From Reyranella massiliensis 521 (GTDB taxonomy: Bacteria > Pseudomonadota > Alphaproteobacteria > Reyranellales > Reyranellaceae), in contig CAMARK010000001.1 of NCBI GenBank assembly GCA_945860205.1, positions 1-64,000 on the forward strand: a stretch of 64,000 nucleotides of DNA, given 5' to 3'. The notes below the pieces were generated by a model. The model was not told the DNA's origin. It made no database searches and saw only the letters and a list, made by a program, of their open reading frames with translations. The first letter of the stretch is position 1. Each line of letters opens with the position of its first letter. Made by a program: the position numbers and the translations under genes. Below are positions 7,275-14,103 of this stretch, piece by piece.

Positions 7275-7928
7275 ATGTCATTGGCAGAAAAGCTGGAAGC
7301 GACACGCAAGGCGAGCGCCGGCAGAATCCCGCCGGAGCGCGCGGCCATCATGGAGCGGGCGACGGACGATCTGCGAAAGTCCGGCATCCTCGACCGCATC
7401 GTGGCCGTGGGCAAACCCGCGCCAGCCTTCGAACTCGCCAACCACGACGGCCGCAGGGTCGCGTCCGCCGATCTTCTGGCCGGCGGGCCGCTCGTGCTGT
7501 CCTTCTTCCGAGGGTCGTGGTGACCCTATTGCAGGCATGAGCTGGACGCTCTGCAGACCATCTACGCCGGCGTTGCGGGCCTTGGTGCCTCGCTGGTCGT
7601 GATCTCGCCCGAGTTGCCGGCACGCACGGCGGAGATGGCGGGCAAACAAAAGCTCACCTATCCCATCCTCTGGGACGAAAACTCGGCGGTTGCCGCTGCT
7701 TTCGGACTCGCCTTCTCGCTGCCCGACGACCTCACGGCCGTCTACAAGGGCTTCGGCGTCGATCTCCCGGCGGCCATCGGGGATCCTTCGTGGCGCCTGC
7801 CGGTTCCCTCGCGGTTCGTCATCGACCAGGACGGCATCGTGCGCTCCGTGGAAGCCGATCCGGACTACAAGTACCGGCCGGAACCCGAGACAACGCTCGA
7901 TGCGCTGCGGAAGGTCGTCGGCGGTTGA
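7275..7928 (+). CDS. Peroxiredoxin-like selenoprotein, in-frame TGA read as Sec (U83)
   Basis: The frame from ATG 7275 meets TGA at 7521-7523 and then continues without another stop to TGA 7926-7928. Read through, it is a 217-residue AhpC/TSA thioredoxin-fold protein with all family features in register: KPAPAFELANHDG (47-59), LVLSFFRGSW then the TGA codon then PYCRHEL, LVVISPELP, and RFVIDQDGIV. In Cys homologues this site is RGSWCPYC, so TGA replaces exactly the peroxidatic Cys, giving a UxxC redox motif. A SECIS-like hairpin follows the TGA. A thiol/selenol peroxidase or thiol-disulfide role is expected. Co-transcribed with the TetR gene. A plain nonsense mutation is the alternative but would be a remarkable coincidence. 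selABCD must be elsewhere; none are in this window. Confidence 0.82.
7530..7555 (+). promoter_or_regulatory. SECIS-like hairpin downstream of the Sec TGA
   Basis: The lower stem TGCA/TGCA (7530-7533 with 7552-7555) and the upper stem GAGC/GCTC (7539-7542 with 7548-7551) close a 5-base loop TGGAC, with a 5' bulge GGCAT. The apical loop starts 20 bases past the TGA and has G at its second and third positions, and a bulged T lies just below the upper stem. Bacterial SECIS elements, bound by SelB, have a short upper stem, a small loop with an early G, and roughly this spacing. The fold was made by eye and has not been computed. Confidence 0.65.
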
Positions 7929-8317
7929 CGAAGGCCACCGCCAGGAAGAAGGTCACGGCGCGGAGCGACTCGATCGCTCTCTGCCGTGGCCAACATGTCG
8001 GACTGTACGACAGCGCGGGACGGCCGCGGCGGATCGTCGACCATCCCACCAACGCCCAGCTCCTAGGCACGCGGCCCGAGGTCTGCGTGGTGCGCGCGCC
8101 CGACGTCGCCCTCGACCCGGGCGACGCCATGGTTGTCGTCTATGCCGGCCAGGGCGGCGCCGCCTCTCGCGTTGCGGCGGCCACGACCATTCGCGGCAAC
8201 GGCGACGTCATGGGCCTCATCGAATGGCGGGTCGAGCCGGGCTTTGACCATGTCGCCAACACCGAAGATGGGCGCACGGTTCACCGTCTCACGCGAACGC
8301 CCGACTCGCAGCGCTGA
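7925..8317 (+). CDS. Hypothetical protein coupled to the selenoprotein stop
   Basis: A frame of 130 codons from TTG at 7925, overlapping the selenoprotein stop in TTGA. The product is a soluble basic-then-mixed protein with a beta-rich central part (GLYDSAGRPRRIVDHPTNAQ, then AMVVVYAGQGG) and no signal or membrane segment. I do not recognise a family. The 4-base overlap, the absence of a competing frame and the 4-base gap to the convergent ABC-F gene argue that it is real. If translation is coupled, ribosomes reach it only after decoding the TGA as Sec, which would tie its synthesis to selenium supply. Confidence 0.55.
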   Translation: MTKATARKKVTARSDSIALCRGQHVGLYDSAGRPRRIVDHPTNAQLLGTRPEVCVVRAPDVALDPGDAMVVVYAGQGGAASRVAAATTIRGNGDVMGLIEWRVEPGFDHVANTEDGRTVHRLTRTPDSQR

Positions 8318-8321
8318 AGCA

Positions 8322-9854
8322 TCACCCCTGCGCGTCGAAGAAGGCGTCGGCGCTCTCGACCTCGACCAGCCGGCCTTTTCGAATCTCCAGGAAGCGCGTC
8401 GCCGCGGTGCGCGTGAAGTAGCGGTCGTGGGAGACGAAGAGGCAGGACACCTCGCCCTGCTCCAGCTCGGCCTCCAGCGCCTCCTGCCCCTCGATGTCGA
8501 GATGGTTGGTCGGCTCGTCCAGCAGGTAGATGTTGGGCCGCAGCAGCTTCAGGCGCAGGAACACCAGCCGCGCGCGCTCGCCGTGGCTCAAGAGGCCGAT
8601 CGGCTGGCGCACCCGGGCAAAGGCGAAGCCCGCCTGGGCGAGCAGCCGGATCGCCTCCTTCTCGGTGGCGCCCTCGGCACCGGCGACATAGTCGAGCAGC
8701 ACCATGTCGAGTGGCAGGTCGCGCATGCTCTGGTCGAAGTAAACCAGCCGGCAGGACGGGTTGAAGCGGATCGCGGCCTGGCTGTCGTAATGCTCCAGTG
8801 CCGGATCGTAGGCAGCGGCAAGCGCTGACAGCAGCGTCGACTTGCCCGCCCCGTTCACGCCCAGCACCGCCACGCGGTCGCCGGCAGCCACCGTCAGCCG
8901 ATCGATGGTCAGCAGCTTGCGGCCGCCGCCCGGCACCGAGACATCGAGGTTGGCGAGCCTGAGCGCCACCTTGGCGTCGATCTCGCCCTCGCTCAGTTCA
9001 AGACGGCGCTCGCGCGTCGTGTAGGTCTGGGTCCGCTCGGCCTCGATCCTCGCGATCCGCGACTCGACGGCGTTCTTGCGCTTGTTGAGGTCGGGATTCT
9101 TGACCGCCCAGACCTTGTAGCGCGCCGCCGCCCGCTCCAGCCGCTCGATCTCCTTGGCTTCGAGGCGGCTGCGCGCCGCCGCCGTCGCATCGCGGCGCAG
9201 CAGCTCCTCGCGGGCCAGCGAGAAGCGGGTCTTGAAGGCGTGGACGCCGTCCGAGCGCAGGAACAGCGTACGTTCCGTCACCCGGTCGAGGCACTCGCGG
9301 TCATGGCTAACGATCAGCATCGGGATCTTGAACTCGACCGTGAGCCAGCGCTCCAGCGTGTTGATGTTCGCGAGGTCGAGATGGTTGGTCGGCTCGTCGA
9401 GGATGAGGAGGTCGGGCTCCTCCAGCCGCGCCGCCGCCGCGATCAGCATCAGCCGCTGCCAGCCGCCCGACAGGGTGCCGAAGACCTGCTCGGCGATTTC
9501 CGGGGCAACACCGATCTCGTCCAACAGCACGTCGATGCGCCAGTCCTCGCCACCGAGGCCGGCACGCTCCAGCGAGGCGCCCAGCACCTCACGCACCGTT
9601 TGCCCGGCCAGCCCCTCGGGAATGTCCTGTGGCAGGGTGCCGACGCGCAGCCCCCTGGAGCGGATGACCTGGCCGGCGTTCAGCTCGAGCTCGCCGGTCA
9701 GGCATTTCAGCAGGGTGGACTTGCCCGCGCCGTTCTCACCGACCAGCGCCGTGCGCGCGTCGTCGAGCAGGAACGACACGTCCTCGAAGACGCGCCCTGC
9801 CCCGTAGTAGAAACTGGCATTCTCCATGCCCAGCACGGCCTGACGCGGCGCCAT
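8322..9854 (-). CDS. ABC-F family ATPase
   Basis: A 510-residue soluble protein with two ABC ATPase domains in tandem and no membrane domain, the ABC-F layout of ribosome-associated translation factors. Domain 1 has Walker A GENGAGKST (39-47), the signature LSGGWQRLM and LILDEPTNHLD. Domain 2 has GVNGAGKST and YLLDEPTNHLD. The charged linker between them (about residues 230-290, with ERLERAAARYKVWAVKNPDLNKRK in pieces) is the P-site tRNA interaction motif region. Function may be rescue of stalled ribosomes or antibiotic protection; the subfamily cannot be fixed by eye. The start at 9854 is conservative, and MENASF nine codons later is possible. Confidence 0.85.
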   Translation of the reverse strand: MAPRQAVLGMENASFYYGAGRVFEDVSFLLDDARTALVGENGAGKSTLLKCLTGELELNAGQVIRSRGLRVGTLPQDIPEGLAGQTVREVLGASLERAGLGGEDWRIDVLLDEIGVAPEIAEQVFGTLSGGWQRLMLIAAAARLEEPDLLILDEPTNHLDLANINTLERWLTVEFKIPMLIVSHDRECLDRVTERTLFLRSDGVHAFKTRFSLAREELLRRDATAAARSRLEAKEIERLERAAARYKVWAVKNPDLNKRKNAVESRIARIEAERTQTYTTRERRLELSEGEIDAKVALRLANLDVSVPGGGRKLLTIDRLTVAAGDRVAVLGVNGAGKSTLLSALAAAYDPALEHYDSQAAIRFNPSCRLVYFDQSMRDLPLDMVLLDYVAGAEGATEKEAIRLLAQAGFAFARVRQPIGLLSHGERARLVFLRLKLLRPNIYLLDEPTNHLDIEGQEALEAELEQGEVSCLFVSHDRYFTRTAATRFLEIRKGRLVEVESADAFFDAQG

Positions 9855-9994
9855 GATCGCTCTCGCAAGTCTCCCGGTTCAAACAGAGCGGCGGTTTTGA
9901 GGGGCGAGCCCGCGCACGTCAATAGACCCCGCCGGCCATTGTCTTTCACCGCCCGGCGCGTCAGCCTGCCGGCCTGGATTTTGAGGAGAAGAAA

Positions 9995-10795
9995 ATGGCC
10001 ATCGTAGAAACCGAACGTCACGGGCAGGTGCTCGTGGTCCGCATGAACCGGCCCGAGCGGCTGAACGCGCTCAGCCACGAGATGCGCACCGAACTGTCCA
10101 AGGCCTGGAACGATTTCCGGCACAGCAAGGAGGTCGAGGTCGCCATCTTCACCGGCACCGGCCGCGGCTTCTGCGCCGGCGAGGACATGAAGGAGTCGCT
10201 GCAGACGGGCGTGGCCGGCGGGCAGCGGCCGGCGATCGAGGATCCGTTCATGTCGGGCAAGCTCGAGAAGCCGGTGATCGCCGCGATCAACGGCTTCGCC
10301 ATGGGCGGCGGCTTCATGCTGGTCGAGCGCACCGACCTCCGCGTCGCCGTGCGCGAGGCAGTGTTCGAGGTCTCCGAGGCCAAGCGCTGGCTGCTGGGCG
10401 GCTACAACCACGGCCATATCGCCAACGTGCCCTATCCCATCGCCATGGAAATGGCGCTCGGCTTCCGCTTCACCGCCCAGCGCTTCTATGAGGTGGGCTT
10501 CATCAACCGCCTGGTCGAGGCCGACCAGCTCATGCCGACCGCGCTCTCCATGGCCGAGCATCTGCTGACCTTGCCGCCGGCGTCGCGCGTCAACACCGTG
10601 CACATGATGCGCCAGATGCGTCCCGCCGCGGGTGCCGACATGGAGCGTCTGGCCGACGCCCTGCACGACCATGGCGCCAAGAGCGATCTGATGGAATCGC
10701 GCGCGGCCTTCGCCGAGAAGCGCAAGCCCAACTTCAAGGGCTGGAACGATCCCGAGGACCGCTACAAGCTGCCGACGCTCGATTCGATCAAGTGA
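9995..10795 (+). CDS. Enoyl-CoA hydratase/isomerase (crotonase) family protein
   Basis: A 266-residue crotonase-fold enzyme acting on an acyl-CoA thioester. Oxyanion-hole elements are visible: GRGFCAGEDMKE (about 53-64) and INGFAMGGGFML (about 99-110), together with the N-terminal RMNRPERLNALS. The usual hydratase glutamates are not clear in EVSEAKRWLLGG, so a substrate outside classical beta-oxidation is possible. The start is supported by GAGGAGAAG right before ATG 9995. Monocistronic, followed by a large palindromic repeat that separates it from a convergent transport gene. Confidence 0.82.
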   Translation: MAIVETERHGQVLVVRMNRPERLNALSHEMRTELSKAWNDFRHSKEVEVAIFTGTGRGFCAGEDMKESLQTGVAGGQRPAIEDPFMSGKLEKPVIAAINGFAMGGGFMLVERTDLRVAVREAVFEVSEAKRWLLGGYNHGHIANVPYPIAMEMALGFRFTAQRFYEVGFINRLVEADQLMPTALSMAEHLLTLPPASRVNTVHMMRQMRPAAGADMERLADALHDHGAKSDLMESRAAFAEKRKPNFKGWNDPEDRYKLPTLDSIK

Positions 10796-10802
10796 CCGTA
10801 TT

Positions 10803-10932
10803 CCCCTCCCCTTGCGCAGCAAGGGGAGGTGTCGTCGTCTTACGACGACGGAGGGGTCATGAATCGTCGCTGATCCTTATGACCCCTCCGCCCCGTAAGA
10901 CGGGGCACCTCCCCCGATGACGGGGGAGGAGG
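10803..10932. repeat. Composite palindromic intergenic repeat between convergent genes
   Basis: About 130 bases forming nested inverted repeats. CCTCCCC…GGGGAGGTG and GTCGTCGTC…GACGAC on the left, then GGAGGGGTCAT, mirrored by ATGACCCCTCC, GCCCCGT…ACGGGGC and CACCTCCCCC…GGGGGAGG on the right. Each arm also folds on itself. It fills the gap between the stop codons of two convergent genes, so it probably acts as a bidirectional terminator. The architecture resembles the mobile REP/MITE-like intergenic elements known in alphaproteobacterial genomes. Confidence 0.75.
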
Positions 10933-10942
10933 ATGATCTTTT

Positions 10943-11944
10943 CTACTCGAGCTTGACGTTGGCGACGCGGATGACTTCGCTGTAGCGGGCGGCGTCCTCG
11001 GCGAGCACCTTGGCGAAATCCGCCGATGACGTGGCCACGACGATCAGGCCGAAGTCCGTCAGACGTTTCACGATTTCCGGCCGGCGCACGGCCGCCCGGT
11101 AGACTTCCTCCAGCCGCGCCTTGATCGGGGCCGGGGTGTCGGCCCTGATCGCGATGCCGAAGTCGTTGCTCGCCCGGACAGTGGGATAGCCCGCTTCCGC
11201 GAAGGTCGGCAGGTCGGGAAATTCCGGCATCCGCTCGGTATAGCTGAGGGCGAGGCCGCGCAGCTGCCCCGAGGCGATGTACTGCCGGCAGTCCGCCACG
11301 CCCAGAACGGACATCTGGATGCGATTTTCCAGGAGGTCGGCCACGATCGCCGGCGTGGCCCGATAAGGGACGTGAGCGAGGTCGACGCCGGCGGCCATCT
11401 TGAAGAGTTCACCCCCCAGATGCACCGATGTGCCGATGCCCGAGCTGCCGAACGACCATTTGCCCGGCTGCGCCTTCGCCGCAGTGACGAATTCGGCCAT
11501 GGTCTTGACGCCGAGCTGGGGCGGCACGGCCAGGAGCGTCGGCCCGACGGTCAGCCGCGAGAGCGGCGTGAAGGCGTCCATGCTGAAGGGAAGATTGCGC
11601 ATCAACAGGGCGATGATGGAGTAGCTGCTTCCCGTGAACATCAGCGTGTAGCCGTCGGCCGGGGCCGCTGCCACCGCCGCCATCGTCACCGTGCCGGTGG
11701 CGCCCGCACGGTTCTCGACGACGACCTGCTGGCCGAGCTGTTCCGACACGATCGGGGCGAGCAGCCGCGACAGCACGTCCATCGAGCCGCCGGCGCCGAA
11801 CGGCATGATGACGCGGATCGGCTTGGTCGGCCACGGATCGGCCGTCTGCGCGCCGGCGCCTGATATGCTTGCTGGCACGCTTGCCGCCACGACACCGCTG
11901 CCCGTCGTCGCCAGCAGCTTACGCCTCGTCAGTCGGTTGAGCAT
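10943..11944 (-). CDS. Tripartite tricarboxylate transporter (Bug/TctC) substrate-binding protein
   Basis: A 333-residue periplasmic binding protein. The signal region contains twin arginines (TRRKLLAT at 6-13) and ends near AGAQ, so Tat export is likely. The mature protein has the Bug-family motifs WPTKPIRVIMPFGAGGSMD, VVENRAGATGT and YNxYG-like hinge segments. Family members bind carboxylates or similar small ligands for TctAB, but no TctA or TctB gene is here, as is usual for the many orphan Bug genes. ATG at 11944 has GGGAGG ahead of it and the signal peptide starts there. It follows an amidohydrolase by 43 bases, so the two probably serve the same substrate. Confidence 0.88.
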   Translation of the reverse strand: MLNRLTRRKLLATTGSGVVAASVPASISGAGAQTADPWPTKPIRVIMPFGAGGSMDVLSRLLAPIVSEQLGQQVVVENRAGATGTVTMAAVAAAPADGYTLMFTGSSYSIIALLMRNLPFSMDAFTPLSRLTVGPTLLAVPPQLGVKTMAEFVTAAKAQPGKWSFGSSGIGTSVHLGGELFKMAAGVDLAHVPYRATPAIVADLLENRIQMSVLGVADCRQYIASGQLRGLALSYTERMPEFPDLPTFAEAGYPTVRASNDFGIAIRADTPAPIKARLEEVYRAAVRRPEIVKRLTDFGLIVVATSSADFAKVLAEDAARYSEVIRVANVKLE

Positions 11945-11987
11945 CGCTTGTCCTCCCAGGAGTTCGCTTGGCTTTATTGGCCGTGTT

Positions 11988-12932
11988 TCACGGCAGTTGG
12001 ATCGGCATGCGATAGAAGCGGATGGCGTTGTGCGCAAAGAACTTGGCGAGCGTTTCCGGCGTCTCCCTGGACAGCGCCTCGCGCATGACGGCAACGATGC
12101 CGGGAAAATCCGTGGTCAGAGTCGAGACCGGCAGGTTGCTGCCGAAGATGATGCGGTCCGCGCCGAAGACGGCGGCAGCTTCCCGCACCACCGTGATATT
12201 GCTCGGAACGTCCCATTTGCCGTGCGGCAGGCCAAGCTCCGAGAGCTTGATGACGACGTTGGGGCAGTCGGCAAGCGCTACAAGACCGCGCCGCCAGATC
12301 ACGAGGCCTTCCTCGGAGCGATCGAGCGGCAGGCCGGTGTGGTTCACGATCATGGGGATGCCCGGGAAGCTCCGCGCGACCTCGGCACCTTCCTCCAGGT
12401 GCCAGTAAGGGATGCGCATGTCCCAGGACATGCCGTGCTTTTCCAGCAGGGCGAAGTTCCGGCGCCAATGGTCGTCCTGCATGGTGCCGGGGGCGCCGGC
12501 GATCGACACGTTGGGCCCGGACGATGTCACCGGCCGCGAGCGGATGCCGCGCATCATGGGCGATCGCGCGTGGCCGGCCAGCACCTCGGCGCAATCCGGT
12601 TGGGTGAAGGTGACGTGGCCGACCGCCACCGAGGGCAGGCCGTGCTTCAGGTTCACCGTCTCCAGCCACTCGGTTTCCGCGACCTGTTCGTTGGCGGCGC
12701 GGCCGGCCTGGATATGGACGCTGCCCACGATCTTGTAGCCTAAGAGGTCGCCGACATAATCCGCCGGCAGGTAGTCGCGGCAGATCTTGCGATAGTCGCC
12801 GAGGAAGAAATTCTTGTCGTACTGGTCCTGCTTGGTGGGATAGCGCCCGGCCTTCAGGTCCCAGAGATGATGATGGGCATCGACGATCGGAATCGCGAAA
12901 TCACGCGCTGCCAAAGTGCTGAGAAGGTTCAT
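11988..12932 (-). CDS. Amidohydrolase family protein (amidohydro_2, COG3618-like)
   Basis: A 314-residue TIM-barrel metal hydrolase. The N-terminal metal motif VDAHHHLWD (17-25) is typical of the amidohydrolase-2 group that cleaves lactones such as 2-pyrone-4,6-dicarboxylate or sugar lactones. Further metal or substrate positions are MIVNHTGLPLD and the C-terminal IIFGSNLP, which occupies the usual (F/M)GSDWP position. The aspartate of that motif is replaced by Asn, as in several members. It is transcribed toward the Bug binding protein 43 bases downstream, suggesting uptake plus hydrolysis of one aromatic-derived acid or lactone. Confidence 0.82.
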   Translation of the reverse strand: MNLLSTLAARDFAIPIVDAHHHLWDLKAGRYPTKQDQYDKNFFLGDYRKICRDYLPADYVGDLLGYKIVGSVHIQAGRAANEQVAETEWLETVNLKHGLPSVAVGHVTFTQPDCAEVLAGHARSPMMRGIRSRPVTSSGPNVSIAGAPGTMQDDHWRRNFALLEKHGMSWDMRIPYWHLEEGAEVARSFPGIPMIVNHTGLPLDRSEEGLVIWRRGLVALADCPNVVIKLSELGLPHGKWDVPSNITVVREAAAVFGADRIIFGSNLPVSTLTTDFPGIVAVMREALSRETPETLAKFFAHNAIRFYRMPIQLP

Positions 12933-13030
12933 TTTTTCCGCCCGCCATTTTCACTGCCTCGATGAAGCTGGCGCGCCGGGCCGATGTCAATAATTCTCGC
13001 TCGTCCGTCGAAATGCTCACGCCCCCAAGA

Positions 13031-13468
13031 TCACCCAATGGGGTAGTCGTATCGGATGAAGCCGACGTGGCGCGCAACCTTGTCGTAGAGGAGGCGGGCG
13101 CGGCTGTTGTCCTGCTTGGTGAGCCAGTAATAGCGCGGGCAGCCGCGCGCCCGGGCGACGGCCGCCACCGCCTCGATCAGCTTGCGGGCAGCCCCCTGCC
13201 CGCGCACCCGCTCGTCAACGAAAAGGTCGGCCAGGTAGCAGACGTCGTCGAACCAGATGCTGGCCTGGAACGTATAGTGGGCGATGCCAATCACGCTTCC
13301 GTCGAGCCGCGCGGCGAGGCCGTGCAACTCTTCGGCCTTGAGCAGGCGGCTAAAAGTGCGGTCGTAGGCGGCGTCGGGTAGCACCCGCTCGTAGAAAGCG
13401 TTGTAGCCAACCGCGAGCGGCTGCCAGCCGGCGCGGTCATCGGGTCGAAGCGGCGAGATCTCGATCAT
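13031..13468 (-). CDS. GNAT-family N-acetyltransferase
   Basis: A 145-residue acetyltransferase with the GNAT acetyl-CoA site at VDERVRGQGAARKLIEAV (R/QxxGxG/A loop) after the beta strand CYLADLFV. The C-terminal PRYYWLTKQDNSRARLLYDKVA fits the family's substrate strand and Tyr-containing helix. Full length for a single-domain GNAT. The acceptor amine is unknown. It stands between the amidohydrolase and DUF1428 genes, all on the minus strand, but gaps of 98 and 31 bases do not prove an operon. Confidence 0.85.
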   Translation of the reverse strand: MIEISPLRPDDRAGWQPLAVGYNAFYERVLPDAAYDRTFSRLLKAEELHGLAARLDGSVIGIAHYTFQASIWFDDVCYLADLFVDERVRGQGAARKLIEAVAAVARARGCPRYYWLTKQDNSRARLLYDKVARHVGFIRYDYPIG

Positions 13469-13499
13469 GCCGCCTTGTAGCGCAGGCGGCGGACGTCGC

Positions 13500-13856
13500 C
13501 TACACCTCGACGAAGGTCCTGAAGCCGCCGCACGACATGCGCTTCATGTCGAACGGCATCTTCTTGTTCATGGTGGCGGTGATGCGCTTGTCGGCCATCA
13601 CCTTGGCGTTGACCTTGTCGCGGTGCGCGCGCGACTTGTAGAGGATGTAGGAGAACACGATCGCTTCGCCCGGCTTGGGCTTGGCAAGCTTGGGGAAGGG
13701 CCGGCCGAACTTGACGTCGAGGTCGTCACCGACGCACTCGCGGTAATCGAGCGCGCCGTGCTCGCGCCAGACCTTGCCGGCCGCGGTCGAGATGTGCTTG
13801 TAGGCAGCCAGGCTCTTCTTCGGCACCAGCAGCACGAAGCCATCGACGTAAGACAT
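13500..13856 (-). CDS. DUF1428 family protein (YbaA-like)
   Basis: A 118-residue protein matching the DUF1428 family throughout: the start MSYVDGFVLLVP, ALDYRECVGDDLDVKFG, and the C-terminal KRMSCGGFRTFVEV. The fold is a ferredoxin-like dimeric alpha/beta barrel and the biochemical role is unknown. A perfect 7-bp inverted repeat lies 17 bases upstream of the start, so the gene is probably repressed by a dimeric regulator, perhaps of the ArsR type that often accompanies such genes. Confidence 0.88.
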   Translation of the reverse strand: MSYVDGFVLLVPKKSLAAYKHISTAAGKVWREHGALDYRECVGDDLDVKFGRPFPKLAKPKPGEAIVFSYILYKSRAHRDKVNAKVMADKRITATMNKKMPFDMKRMSCGGFRTFVEV

Positions 13857-13872
13857 GCGTTACCTCCCGATA

Positions 13873-13890
13873 CTTAACTTGATAGTTAAG
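13873..13890. promoter_or_regulatory. Candidate operator upstream of DUF1428
   Basis: CTTAACT-TGAT-AGTTAAG is a perfect 7-bp inverted repeat with a 4-base spacer, 17 bases before the DUF1428 start codon and AT-rich in a GC-rich setting. The form fits winged-helix regulators of the ArsR type. No ArsR gene is in the window, so the regulator would act in trans. Confidence 0.55.
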
Positions 13891-13956
13891 CGGTAGGGAG
13901 CCGCACACGGTGTGTCAATCCGGTCGGGGTACGTTTCGTTACCTGTCACGCTCATA

Positions 13957-14091
13957 CATCCAACACACCTCATGCTGAGGAGCCGCGCAAAGCGCGGCGT
14001 CTCGAAGCATGGGCAGCAAACATCCGTGCCTGTTGCCCATCCTTCGAGACGGCCACTGCGTGGCCTCCTCAGGATGAGGATCTGTTGGATG
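13957..14091. repeat. Large palindromic repeat element (about 135 bp)
   Basis: The outer arms CATCCAACA (13957-13965) and TGTTGGATG (14083-14091) enclose CCTCAT-CTGAGGAG / CTCCTCAGGATGAGG and CGTCTCGAAGCATGGGC / GCCCATCCTTCGAGACG. Each arm carries its own small hairpin (CCGCGCaaaGCGCGG and GGCCActgcGTGGCC). The motif CCTCAT-CTGAGGAG next to TCTCGAAG-ATG is a repeat type widespread in alphaproteobacteria. It follows the lysR stop by 12 bases and probably ends that transcript. Confidence 0.8.
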
Positions 14092-14103
14092 GGTCCAACC
14101 AGA

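Noticed and set aside
7275-7928. Reading the peroxiredoxin-like locus as a pseudogene or as two separate genes
   Set aside because: The only defect is TGA at the exact catalytic Cys position, and a SECIS-like hairpin follows. The second part has no start with a ribosome site and lacks the N-terminal half of the fold.
10803-14091. The palindromic repeats as CRISPR or tRNA genes
   Set aside because: No regular spacers, no equal-length direct repeats and no cloverleaf. They are single composite inverted repeats.
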